Of a stretch of DNA of 5,571 nt, positions 1-5,571 are shown piece by piece. Below the pieces are notes generated by a model that ran no database searches, was not told where the DNA came from, and saw only the letters and a program-made list of their open reading frames with translations. The DNA is taken from positions 1-5,571 of the forward strand of contig DAOUUM010000221.1 in the NCBI GenBank assembly GCA_030668165.1, written 5' to 3'. The number at the start of each line of letters is the position of its first letter. Position 1 is the first letter of the stretch. This DNA is from Candidatus Heimdallarchaeota archaeon. GTDB lineage: Archaea > Asgardarchaeota > Heimdallarchaeia > Heimdallarchaeales > Kariarchaeaceae. Position numbers and translations under genes: made by a program.

Positions 1-918
1 CTATCATTGATATTAATTTCAGTGTCCATTACCTTACTAGTTGGTGTGAGACAGTATGCTAGAAGAGTAGGTCTTCCCCAACCTGTTATTTACCCAACTT
101 TTGAAAGAAAATTATCAAGTAAATCTGTGGTGAAATCAAGGAATATTTTTTCATGGTCCTTCTTCTTCTTCATTGTACTAATCCCCAGTTTATTCGTAGT
201 AATTTATCTGATATTCAATCTAAATGGAAACCCTATAACAGGAAATTATGAGGATGGGGCGATTTATCAAGTGTTTAAGGCACCGGATAGAAAATGGTCA
301 CAGCTTAGTCTTGCACTCATTGTCAGCCTTGAGGTTGCACTACTAGTCACAGTAATAAATTTGATAATAGGGCCCCCCATGGCATTTTTACTGGTTAAAA
401 GAAAGTACTGGGGGCGATGGCGAGTATTTCTAGATGCGCTTGTGGATATTCCACTCGTAATACCCAGTTCGGCGTTGGGATTCTCGGTGTACCTGCTCTG
501 GGGAGGGTTAGGCCTGGGAATAACCACACCAGGCATAGCAATGATTGTGCTGGCCCATCTCACCTTCACCTATCCATTTGCCGTCAGAGGATTGATCAGC
601 TATATTGAGAATATGGATCCGACCTATTTTGAAGCGGGTAGAACACTTGGAGGTAGTGATATTACAACTGTTAGAAAAGTGATAATTCCACTACTAAAGA
701 AGGGTCTGTTCTCCAGTGCAATATTAACATTTACCCGATCCATGTCGGAGACAGGTGCCACTATTATAGTGATGGGAGCCTCTCGATCTATTCCAGTACT
801 AATTATCGATTTGGTTGAGCAGGAGGCATTGCCAGCGGCAGCATTTGCAGCTTCCATGTTGATTGGAATCTCATTCTTATTATTGCTACTAGCCAGAAAA
901 TTGAACATGGAGGATTAA
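1..918 (+). CDS. ABC importer permease, C-terminal part of a fused two-domain protein (5' end outside window)
   Basis: Membrane subunit of an ABC importer. The reading frame is open to the first base of the window, so the true start lies upstream; the TTG at 7 is not a credible start. Residues here are numbered from that TTG. A hydrophobic segment (about 1-14) followed by basic residues looks like the last helix of a first permease domain. A linker and a complete second domain follow, with helices near 49-70, 100-130, 140-165, 170-197, 232-257 and 277-296. The coupling (EAA) loop is clear at 209-230: E209, A210, G211 and G215 lead to the IIPLL ending. The segments LVDIPLVIPSSALGF and SETGATIIVMG resemble molybdate/sulfate permeases, and the fused layout resembles FbpB/ThiP. 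The substrate cannot be decided, because the binding protein is not in the window. The gene ends 1 bp before the first ATPase, so the two are almost certainly co-transcribed. Confidence 0.88.
   Translation, partial: LSLILISVSITLLVGVRQYARRVGLPQPVIYPTFERKLSSKSVVKSRNIFSWSFFFFIVLIPSLFVVIYLIFNLNGNPITGNYEDGAIYQVFKAPDRKWSQLSLALIVSLEVALLVTVINLIIGPPMAFLLVKRKYWGRWRVFLDALVDIPLVIPSSALGFSVYLLWGGLGLGITTPGIAMIVLAHLTFTYPFAVRGLISYIENMDPTYFEAGRTLGGSDITTVRKVIIPLLKKGLFSSAILTFTRSMSETGATIIVMGASRSIPVLIIDLVEQEALPAAAFAASMLIGISFLLLLLARKLNMED
909..913 (+). promoter_or_regulatory. Shine-Dalgarno site for ATPase 1
   Basis: GGAGG sits within the last codons of the permease, 6 bases before the ATG at 920. It fixes that start codon and supports coupled translation of permease and ATPase. 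Confidence 0.75.
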
Positions 919-919
919 T

Positions 920-2029
920 ATGCCAAAAATAGATTTTCTTAATGTATCCAAGCAATTTGGAAGAATAGTAGCTGTGAAGGATTTGAATTTCACCATAGAG
1001 GATGGGGAATATCTTTCATTTCTAGGCCCATCCGGATGTGGGAAGACAACGACGTTGAGATTGTTATCTGGTTTAATATTACCGACAAAAGGAAAGATAT
1101 TATGGGACGGTAAACCCATTCAAGATCTACCACCAGACCTTAGAGATATAGGTTATGTTTTTCAACAGTTTGCCATATTTCCTCACATGAATTTGTATGA
1201 AAACGTGGCTTACCCTCTTGAGGTAAGAGGGTTCTCAACCATAGATGTTGAGGAGACCGTGGAGGAGTATCTCAAACTTGTTGGACTTGAGAATAAGGCT
1301 CATCTATTTCCAAGAGATGTTGGTGCTGCTGATCTACAAAGAACTGGTGTGGCCAGAGTACTGGCAAGGGGAGCAAAAGTATTGCTACTTGATGAACCAT
1401 ACGGAGCACTTGATTTCAAGGTAAGAGAGGAATTTCAAGATGAGATGCGTAGAATTGTGAAGGAATTAAAATTAACAGCTATTCATGTAACTCATGACCA
1501 ATCAGAGGCGATGGCAATATCCGATAGAGTTGCCATAATGAAAAAGGGATCAATGATTCAACTAGCCAGTCCCACCGAGTTGTTATTTAATCCATCTCAA
1601 ATATTCTCTGCCCATTTCGTTGGTGAAGCAAATTTTCTGGAGGGAATAGTCAGTGAGAAAAATCATGAATATATATTAGTTGAAACAGTAGATGGTTGGA
1701 ATTTTAAGGTTACCCGATCCTTTGAATCATTTCTCATAGGAGATAGGGTGATAATGGGATTCAGAAAAGGATTTGCTAAGGTGTTAACTAATAACCAAGA
1801 AAAAGTACTGAACATCATCAAGGGTGATGTCCTCTCAGATAGATACCTTGGTGAGAAGAGAAGAACCAAAATTCATCTTGAATTTGGTAGATCGATAGAA
1901 ATAATGCAATTACCCCACGAACCAGTACTAGCAAAGGGTGATGCAATAACAATTGAGATATTACCTGAAAATATACTTCTATTCCGTTATCCTGCTAGAG
2001 GATTGGAAGATGCTTTGGAGGTCACATAG
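920..2029 (+). CDS. ABC transporter ATP-binding subunit 1, intact nucleotide pocket but lost LSGGQ signature
   Basis: Cytoplasmic ATPase that would power the upstream permease; 369 aa, normal for the family with C-terminal TOBE-type domains. Seen in the sequence: A-loop aromatic F13, Walker A GPSGCGKT at 36-43 (K42), Q-loop Q82, Walker B LLLDE with D158 and the catalytic E159, D-loop ALD at 163-165, and switch H192 in HVTHDQ. All are canonical. The helix after P131, where the family has LSGGQ followed by QQR, instead reads VGAAD (134-138) then LQR. Flanking landmarks (P131, Q140-R141, A145-R146, L148-A149) align without a gap, so the signature is replaced, not misaligned. From about residue 235 a beta-rich tail fits a TOBE regulatory region. 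The ATG is preceded by GGAGG. Known for the family: the signature contacts ATP bound to the partner subunit, so a homodimer of this protein would have two defective sites. I infer that it works with the next gene product. Confidence 0.93.
   Translation: MPKIDFLNVSKQFGRIVAVKDLNFTIEDGEYLSFLGPSGCGKTTTLRLLSGLILPTKGKILWDGKPIQDLPPDLRDIGYVFQQFAIFPHMNLYENVAYPLEVRGFSTIDVEETVEEYLKLVGLENKAHLFPRDVGAADLQRTGVARVLARGAKVLLLDEPYGALDFKVREEFQDEMRRIVKELKLTAIHVTHDQSEAMAISDRVAIMKKGSMIQLASPTELLFNPSQIFSAHFVGEANFLEGIVSEKNHEYILVETVDGWNFKVTRSFESFLIGDRVIMGFRKGFAKVLTNNQEKVLNIIKGDVLSDRYLGEKRRTKIHLEFGRSIEIMQLPHEPVLAKGDAITIEILPENILLFRYPARGLEDALEVT
1319..1333 (+). other. Degenerate ABC signature motif in ATPase 1
   Basis: The codons for residues 134-138 read V-G-A-A-D in place of L-S-G-G-Q. 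The serine that contacts the ATP gamma-phosphate is replaced, and both glycines become alanine. The reading frame on both sides is well conserved, so this is not a frameshift. Confidence 0.88.
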
Positions 2030-2033
2030 GTGA
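2029..2033 (+). promoter_or_regulatory. Shine-Dalgarno site for ATPase 2
   Basis: GGTGA overlaps the last base of the ATPase 1 stop codon and lies 7 bases before the ATG at 2041. It supports that ATG. A GTG at 2031 is excluded because its frame stops within a few codons. Confidence 0.65.
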
Positions 2034-2040
2034 GAATATT

Positions 2041-3102
2041 ATGACAAGGATTTTACTGGAGAACGTGAGTGCAGAACATAAGAGTGGGGCCAATCTGATC
2101 GATGTCTCCATGTTAGTTGAGGATGGAGAGTATGTGGCAGTACTTGGACCAACAGGATCTGGGCCCTCAGAATTATTGAAGGTAATTGCTGGATTATTGC
2201 CAGTTACAACTGGTAAGATTTTCCTCGATGAAAAAGATGTTAGTGATTTACCTCCAGAAGACAGACATATTGGTATGGTGTTTGAGCAATTTAACCTGTT
2301 CCCTCATCTAAGTGTCATGGATAATCTCCTTTACGGTCCAAGAATGCGTAGATCTGATATCGAGAAGAAGAAAAAAATTGCAGCTGAAATTATCAACATG
2401 GTTCGTTTAAATGGCCGAGAAGACGCCATCTCAAGAGAACTAAGTGGGGGTATGCAACAAAGAGTAGGCATTGCACGAGCCCTAGTAGCTGATTCACAGC
2501 TTTTACTGTTGGATCAACCATACAGAGCATTAGATGCCAAGATCAGGGCTGAGATGAGGTTAGAAGTAAGAAATATTGTCAAGGGAATAGGAATCTCATG
2601 CCTTCATTCCACTCATGAGACTGAGGAGGCTATGCTTGTTGCAGATAAGATCGCAATTTTTAATGCAGGTAGACTCCAACAGATTGGAACACCAGAAGAA
2701 GTGTTTAATTTTCCTAATACTGAATTTGTTGCATCTTTCTTAGCTGAATCTAATATTTGGGACATAGAAATCAAAGATAATGTGATTATACTGGATAACA
2801 CACTCAATATTAAGTACAATGCAGATCTGTTTCCAGAGGATAAATATTCAAGAATGGTTCTGAGACAACATTCAATTGACCTGTTCTCTGAAAAAGATCA
2901 AATACCCAATGATTGGAATGGATTTCATGGTAAAATCACAAGGGTGAGATTACTTGGAGAGTTTATCCGGATCACGGTGAATGTGGAAGGTAAGGAGTTT
3001 ATCATCAGGGAATTACTCAATCCGGATCTAAGAGATCCTCTACTTTTGGTCGATAAGGAACTGTGGGTAGGATTTCCAGTTGATGAGGTCAAATTGTTCT
3101 AA
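2041..3102 (+). CDS. ABC transporter ATP-binding subunit 2, degenerate nucleotide pocket but intact LSGGM signature
   Basis: Second ATPase of the operon, 353 aa, starting 11 bp after the first. It matches ATPase 1 position for position over about 198 residues. Its own nucleotide pocket is broken at several points. The Walker A stretch 36-43 reads GPTGSGPS, with proline in place of invariant K42 and E44 where a threonine is usual. The Q-loop has E82 for Q. Walker B is LLLLDQP, with Q159 for the catalytic glutamate and D158 kept. The A-loop position is H13 instead of an aromatic residue, and the D-loop reads RALD. In contrast the signature LSGGMQQR (134-141) is intact, and switch H192 is kept in HSTHET. 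The C-terminal third (from about 240) is beta-rich, fits a TOBE-type region, and is poorly conserved against ATPase 1. The frame is uninterrupted and the SD is good, so this is a working gene, not a pseudogene. The likely role is to supply the signature to ATPase 1 in a heterodimer while holding ATP without hydrolysing it, or binding none. Confidence 0.92.
   Translation: MTRILLENVSAEHKSGANLIDVSMLVEDGEYVAVLGPTGSGPSELLKVIAGLLPVTTGKIFLDEKDVSDLPPEDRHIGMVFEQFNLFPHLSVMDNLLYGPRMRRSDIEKKKKIAAEIINMVRLNGREDAISRELSGGMQQRVGIARALVADSQLLLLDQPYRALDAKIRAEMRLEVRNIVKGIGISCLHSTHETEEAMLVADKIAIFNAGRLQQIGTPEEVFNFPNTEFVASFLAESNIWDIEIKDNVIILDNTLNIKYNADLFPEDKYSRMVLRQHSIDLFSEKDQIPNDWNGFHGKITRVRLLGEFIRITVNVEGKEFIIRELLNPDLRDPLLLVDKELWVGFPVDEVKLF
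2146..2169 (+). other. Degenerate Walker A (P-loop) in ATPase 2
   Basis: Residues 36-43 read G-P-T-G-S-G-P-S. The codon at 2164-2166 is CCC (Pro) where the family has Lys. AAA or AAG to CCC needs two or three base changes, which argues against a sequencing error. Confidence 0.92.
2503..2520 (+). other. Walker B of ATPase 2 with Glu-to-Gln change
   Basis: The codons for 155-160 read L-L-L-D-Q-P. The CAA at 2515-2517 encodes Gln159 at the position of the catalytic base. In ABC proteins E-to-Q at this position is the classic hydrolysis-blocking change. Confidence 0.9.
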
Positions 3103-3177
3103 TTACCAGTCTCATTGAGTAAATTCCATACACTAAGAGACCCGAGAACCATCAATTAAATATTAAAGGAAATCTAG

Positions 3178-3201
3178 TTCTTTTCATAGAATTTTATTAT
3201 T
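3178..3201 (+). terminator. Possible T-rich terminator of the ABC operon
   Basis: Downstream of the ATPase 2 stop there are closely spaced T-runs (TTCTTTT, then ATTTTATTATT) on the + strand, with another TTTTT at 3235-3239. Archaeal RNA polymerase often stops at such runs without a hairpin. The assignment rests on base composition and position only. Confidence 0.3.
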
Positions 3202-3265
3202 CGTTATCAATAAGAAAGCCTTCAATCAGTAATCTTTTTGATAATCATTTAAAATTCTGAATTAT

Positions 3266-4405
3266 ATGTTTAAACTTTCAGAGGATCAAGAAATGATCCG
3301 AGAAACGGCCAGAGATGTGGCTCAAGAAGTTATTGCCCCTCTTGCCTCAGATTATGATAAGAAGGAGGAGTTCCCTTGGAAATCCGTTAAGCAATTGCAA
3401 GAACTGGGCTTCATGTCGATGATGGTAGACGAAAAGTACGGAGGTGCTGGTCTTGATACCGTATCATATGCATTGGCAATGGAAGAGGTAAGTGGTGCGT
3501 GTGCTTCAACAGGTGTTACAATGTCTGTGAACAATTCGCTCTATGCATATCCAGTTGAAAAGTGGGCAACAGAGGATCAGATAGAACAATTTCTCATCCC
3601 GACAATTTCAGAAAAATTAGGTGCCTTTGCATTGTCTGAACCCGATGCAGGATCTGATCCCGCTGCTATGACAACAAAAGCGGTTAAAGATGGTGATGAA
3701 TGGGTCCTTAATGGGAATAAGATGTGGATCACCAATGGTGGTGCTGCTGATTATTACGTTGTATTTGGAATAACTGACCCAGAGGCAAAACATAGAGGTA
3801 TATCCACTTTCATTCTCAAAAAAGATGACCCTGGATTTGAGATCGGACCAAAGGAAAGTAAACTGGGAATCCGAGCCTCATCCACCACCCCACTGACCAT
3901 GGACGATTGCAGGGTACCTGAGGACAGACTGCTCGGTCAACTAGGAGAGGGTTTCAAGATTGCCTTGAATACTCTTGATGGTGGTAGGATTGGTATCGCA
4001 TCTCAATCTCTCGGTATTGGACAAGCTGCGATTGATGCTGCTATCGAATATGCAAAGACACGACAAGCATTTGGTGGACCAATTGCCAGATTTCAGGGAC
4101 TTCAGTGGATGATTGCCGATAGCACTATGGAGATCGAAGCAGCAAGATTACTCACCTGGAAAGCATCTGAGATGAAGGATAATGGTATGAAGTATACCAA
4201 GGAGGCGGCTATGGCAAAACTTTACAGTTCTGAGGCAGCAGTACGTGCCGCAGATATGAGTCTACAGATTCATGGAGGTATGGGATATTCGACTGATTTT
4301 CCAATCGAGAGATATTATCGTGATGCAAAAATAGGAGCAATTTATGAAGGAACCTCTGAAATCCTCAGATTGGTTATTGCTCGTGAGGCTATAGGTAGAT
4401 TCTAA
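3266..4405 (+). CDS. Acyl-CoA dehydrogenase (FAD flavoprotein)
   Basis: Cytoplasmic flavoenzyme that introduces the alpha,beta double bond into an acyl-CoA and passes electrons to an electron-transfer flavoprotein. At 379 aa it is full length. Seen: a helical N-terminal domain (about 1-120, opening LSEDQEMIRETARD), FALSEPDAGSD at 121-131 and WITNG at 154-158 in the flavin-binding middle domain, RQAFG at 266-270, IHGGMGY at 335-341, and YEGTSEI near the C-terminus with E361 at the usual catalytic-base position. The catalytic glutamate in that position and the sequence style point to the short/medium-chain butyryl-CoA dehydrogenase type rather than isovaleryl or long-chain forms; the exact chain length is not readable. 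The start fits the family N-terminus. There is no Shine-Dalgarno before the ATG (ATTCTGAATTAT), so a leaderless or very short-leader transcript is likely. No ETF or other beta-oxidation gene is in view. Confidence 0.96.
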   Translation: MFKLSEDQEMIRETARDVAQEVIAPLASDYDKKEEFPWKSVKQLQELGFMSMMVDEKYGGAGLDTVSYALAMEEVSGACASTGVTMSVNNSLYAYPVEKWATEDQIEQFLIPTISEKLGAFALSEPDAGSDPAAMTTKAVKDGDEWVLNGNKMWITNGGAADYYVVFGITDPEAKHRGISTFILKKDDPGFEIGPKESKLGIRASSTTPLTMDDCRVPEDRLLGQLGEGFKIALNTLDGGRIGIASQSLGIGQAAIDAAIEYAKTRQAFGGPIARFQGLQWMIADSTMEIEAARLLTWKASEMKDNGMKYTKEAAMAKLYSSEAAVRAADMSLQIHGGMGYSTDFPIERYYRDAKIGAIYEGTSEILRLVIAREAIGRF

Positions 4406-5190
4406 ATCCACCTATCTTCAAAAACATCAAATTGAGTTCTAAATTTATTCACCGATGATAAGTCAACAGCAGCAAATGCATAATGTTCATTCTCATCAAA
4501 TTCGACAATACAATTACCATAAGCATCATATATAGCAGAATGACCACCATATGTGTAATCAGGATCATTGCCAGTTCTATTAACACCAATAATAATTGAC
4601 TGCGTCTCAATTGCTCGGGATTGGAGTAGTGTGGTCCAGTGATTAACTCTTGTAATTGGCCATTCTGCGACAATTAAAATGAGATTAACTCCCTTAATCC
4701 TCAGTGCCTGATACAATCCTGGAAATCTAAGATCATAGCAGGTGGATAAGCCCAGATGATAATTTTCATTACCTATTTCTAGCTCTTTATGAACCACCTC
4801 TCTTCCCCTGTCAAACAAGATATCCTCACCCATGGGACCAAAAAGATGGGACTTCCGGTATTTGCTTAATAGCTCACCATTTGAGATCAAAACACCCGTG
4901 TTATAGTATTTAGATTCGACTGCATCATATTCAGATACGGTACCATAAAATAGGCAGGAGTATTGTTCAGTTAAATCAACCAACCATTTCATCACTGGAC
5001 TTTTTGGATTTCCAATAGCATATTCTTTAATGGAGGACCCATGATATCCTGTCAGAAATAGTTCAGGAACTATCACTAAGGTATCTTTTAATTTATCCAT
5101 ATCTTGATTTTTTAATACCTGAACCAATTTGTGATAATTTTTTTCAGGATCACCGAAAATTACTGATGATTGATAAAGAAAGATTTTCAT
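4402..5190 (-). CDS. Carbon-nitrogen hydrolase, omega-amidase (YafV/Nit2)-like
   Basis: Nitrilase-superfamily amidase of 262 aa, the usual length for a single domain. The Glu-Lys-Cys catalytic triad is visible: E43 in VPELFLTGY, K113 in YRKSHLF, and C151 in STCYDLRFP, with the accessory E122. The CYDLRFP elbow, AEWP at 175-178, the Q-SRAIE-Q stretch, GVNRTGND and the GHSAIYDAYG strand closely match the YafV/Nit2 omega-amidases, which hydrolyse 2-oxoglutaramate and 2-oxosuccinamate to the 2-oxo acid and ammonia, repairing by-products of glutamine and asparagine transamination. That function is inferred from family resemblance. It is cytoplasmic, with no signal peptide. No Shine-Dalgarno precedes the ATG (AATATAAAAATATCAG), so translation is probably leaderless. 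It runs tail-to-tail into the acyl-CoA dehydrogenase, sharing 4 bp at the stops. Other nitrilase branches are possible but fit the motifs less well. Confidence 0.92.
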   Translation of the reverse strand: MKIFLYQSSVIFGDPEKNYHKLVQVLKNQDMDKLKDTLVIVPELFLTGYHGSSIKEYAIGNPKSPVMKWLVDLTEQYSCLFYGTVSEYDAVESKYYNTGVLISNGELLSKYRKSHLFGPMGEDILFDRGREVVHKELEIGNENYHLGLSTCYDLRFPGLYQALRIKGVNLILIVAEWPITRVNHWTTLLQSRAIETQSIIIGVNRTGNDPDYTYGGHSAIYDAYGNCIVEFDENEHYAFAAVDLSSVNKFRTQFDVFEDRWI

Positions 5191-5313
5191 CTGATATTTT
5201 TATATTATTAATAGTAGATTTAACTTTTATTGAAACTGATATTGGTGAAATAATAATTAAAACAAACTGAGTACAATTGCATGGTGTGCCATACGTACTT
5301 ACTATTTCACTAG
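5191..5313. other. AT-rich divergent spacer
   Basis: Non-coding stretch between the amidase start (-) and the RNA promoter (+). It should contain the amidase promoter. On the minus strand GTTAAATC lies roughly 30 bases before the ATG and would fit a weak TATA box for a near-leaderless transcript, but the stretch is so AT-rich that this is a guess. No open reading frame or repeat stands out. Confidence 0.45.
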
Positions 5314-5322
5314 TTTATATAT
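5314..5322 (+). promoter_or_regulatory. Archaeal TATA box for the structured RNA
   Basis: TTTATATAT is a near-ideal archaeal TATA element. Typical spacing puts the transcription start near 5341-5347, just where the folded region begins. A second TATA-like stretch (TGTATATTA, about 5328-5336) could place the start some 15 bases later. Confidence 0.6.
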
Positions 5323-5340
5323 CCAAGTGTATATTAGCCT

Positions 5341-5571
5341 GCAAGTAACTAATTTCGATTAGTTGCTGTGGGACTAGGACAGTATCAGCCTGTCATTTCC
5401 AGTAACCTGGAAGTACGGAAAAGACTGAAACAGGCCGAATGCCCTTCAGGGAAGTCCAGTCGAGAGATGCACCGGCACGAACTACTGTGGAAAGACCTTA
5501 TGGAAATGCCACAGAGTCAATATGATCTGTCGGAAAGCACGGCAAACCAGTCTTCAATGAAGCTAGGAAGC
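5341..5571 (+). ncRNA. rnpB: Probable RNase P RNA, 5' part (truncated by window end)
   Basis: A GC-richer, non-coding, hairpin-rich stretch that follows a TATA box and runs off the window. Motifs seen, in order: a P3-like stem GCCTGT (5388-5393) with ACAGGC (5430-5435) enclosing the hairpin TTCCAG-TAAC-CTGGAA (5397-5412); CAGGGAAGTCC (5447-5457), 9 of 11 like the conserved CR-I string GAGGAAAGUCC; a CTGTGG/CCACAG stem (5485-5490, 5509-5514); GGAAATGCCACAGA (5502-5515), like the GGAAAGUGCCACAGA string of many RNase P RNAs; a 5-bp stem TGTCG/CGGCA with a 7-base loop (5528-5544), shaped like the CR-IV element around GGUAAGAG; then GGCAAACC (5541-5548), like the GGUAAACC before P15. The motif order is right, but several matches are loose and spacing after CCACAGA is very short. 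RNase P RNA is the catalytic part of the tRNA 5'-processing enzyme. The 3' half, including CR-V, would lie outside. The 5' end is estimated from the TATA box. Confidence 0.52.
5345..5366 (+). other. Leading hairpin with TTCG loop
   Basis: GTAACTAAT and ATTAGTTGC form a 9-bp stem (one T-G wobble) closed by a TTCG tetraloop. It sits at or next to the predicted transcription start and before the part that resembles RNase P RNA. It may be an extra 5' stem of that RNA or part of its leader. Confidence 0.6.

Noticed and set aside
267..908. Minus-strand and alternative-frame open frames inside the permease
   Set aside because: They lie opposite or across a strongly conserved permease, have no family resemblance or start signals, and are shadows of its codon use. 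The same holds for the short frames within both ATPases, the dehydrogenase and the amidase.
2041..3102. ATPase 2 as a pseudogene or product of sequencing error
   Set aside because: The frame is intact over 353 codons with a good Shine-Dalgarno and preserved signature and switch histidine. The lysine-to-proline change needs two or three base substitutions, and the other lesions are spread over separate motifs.
3109..3141. Inverted repeat GTCTC/GAGAC as a hairpin terminator or operator
   Set aside because: The perfect stem is only 5 bp with a long unpaired middle, which is weak and expected by chance in AT-rich spacer DNA.
3246..3257. ATTTAAAAT as a TATA box for the acyl-CoA dehydrogenase
   Set aside because: It lies only about 10 bases before the ATG, too close for the usual 25-base spacing to a start at or before that codon.
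5341..5571. SRP (7S) RNA
   Set aside because: The segments CTAGGACAG and GGCCGAATGCCC recall the 5' domain of archaeal SRP RNA, but the near-invariant helix 8 signature (CAGG, a GGAA loop, AGCAG) is absent from the visible part. The CGGAAAG at 5531 lacks the required flanks. It remains the main alternative.
1..5571. CRISPR arrays, insertion sequences or tRNA genes
   Set aside because: No regularly spaced repeats, no transposase motifs or terminal inverted repeats, and no tRNA cloverleaf with a T-loop TTCRANY box could be found by eye.

Overview
The window looks archaeal. It is AT-rich, with a strong TATA-type promoter (TTTATATAT, 5314-5322) ahead of a structured RNA, genes that open without a Shine-Dalgarno site at the head of a transcript, and AGA/ATA-rich codon use. 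A mesophilic archaeon, for example a Nitrososphaeria/Thaumarchaeota-like lineage, fits, but the phylum cannot be fixed from the sequence alone.

Left half (1-3102, + strand): a tightly packed ABC importer operon. It holds the 3' part of a fused (two-domain) inner-membrane permease of the molybdate/sulfate, ferric-iron or thiamine type, followed 1 bp and 11 bp later by two different ATP-binding subunits. The two ATPases align without gaps over their first ~198 residues, so they look like a tandem duplication. Their damage is complementary. ATPase 1 keeps every residue of its own nucleotide pocket but has lost the LSGGQ signature (it reads VGAAD). ATPase 2 keeps the signature (LSGGM) but has lost the Walker A lysine (K to P), the Q-loop glutamine (Q to E), the catalytic Walker B glutamate (E to Q) and the A-loop aromatic. 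Each ATP site in an ABC dimer pairs one subunit's Walker motifs with the other's signature. A heterodimer would therefore have one fully canonical site and one fully degenerate site. This is well known in some ABC exporters but unexpected in this importer class, and it is the main discovery candidate here.

Middle and right (3103-5190): after a 163-bp AT-rich gap comes a complete acyl-CoA dehydrogenase (+), followed tail-to-tail by a nitrilase-superfamily amidase (-) that closely resembles the omega-amidase YafV/Nit2 group. Their stop codons overlap. These two enzymes have no obvious functional link to the transporter.

Right end (5191-5571): an AT-rich divergent spacer, then the 5' part of a structured RNA on the + strand, cut by the window edge. 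Several short motifs occur in the order expected of RNase P RNA (a CR-I-like element, GGAAATGCCACAGA, a CR-IV-like stem, GGCAAACC). If the call is right, it has an unusually shortened specificity domain.
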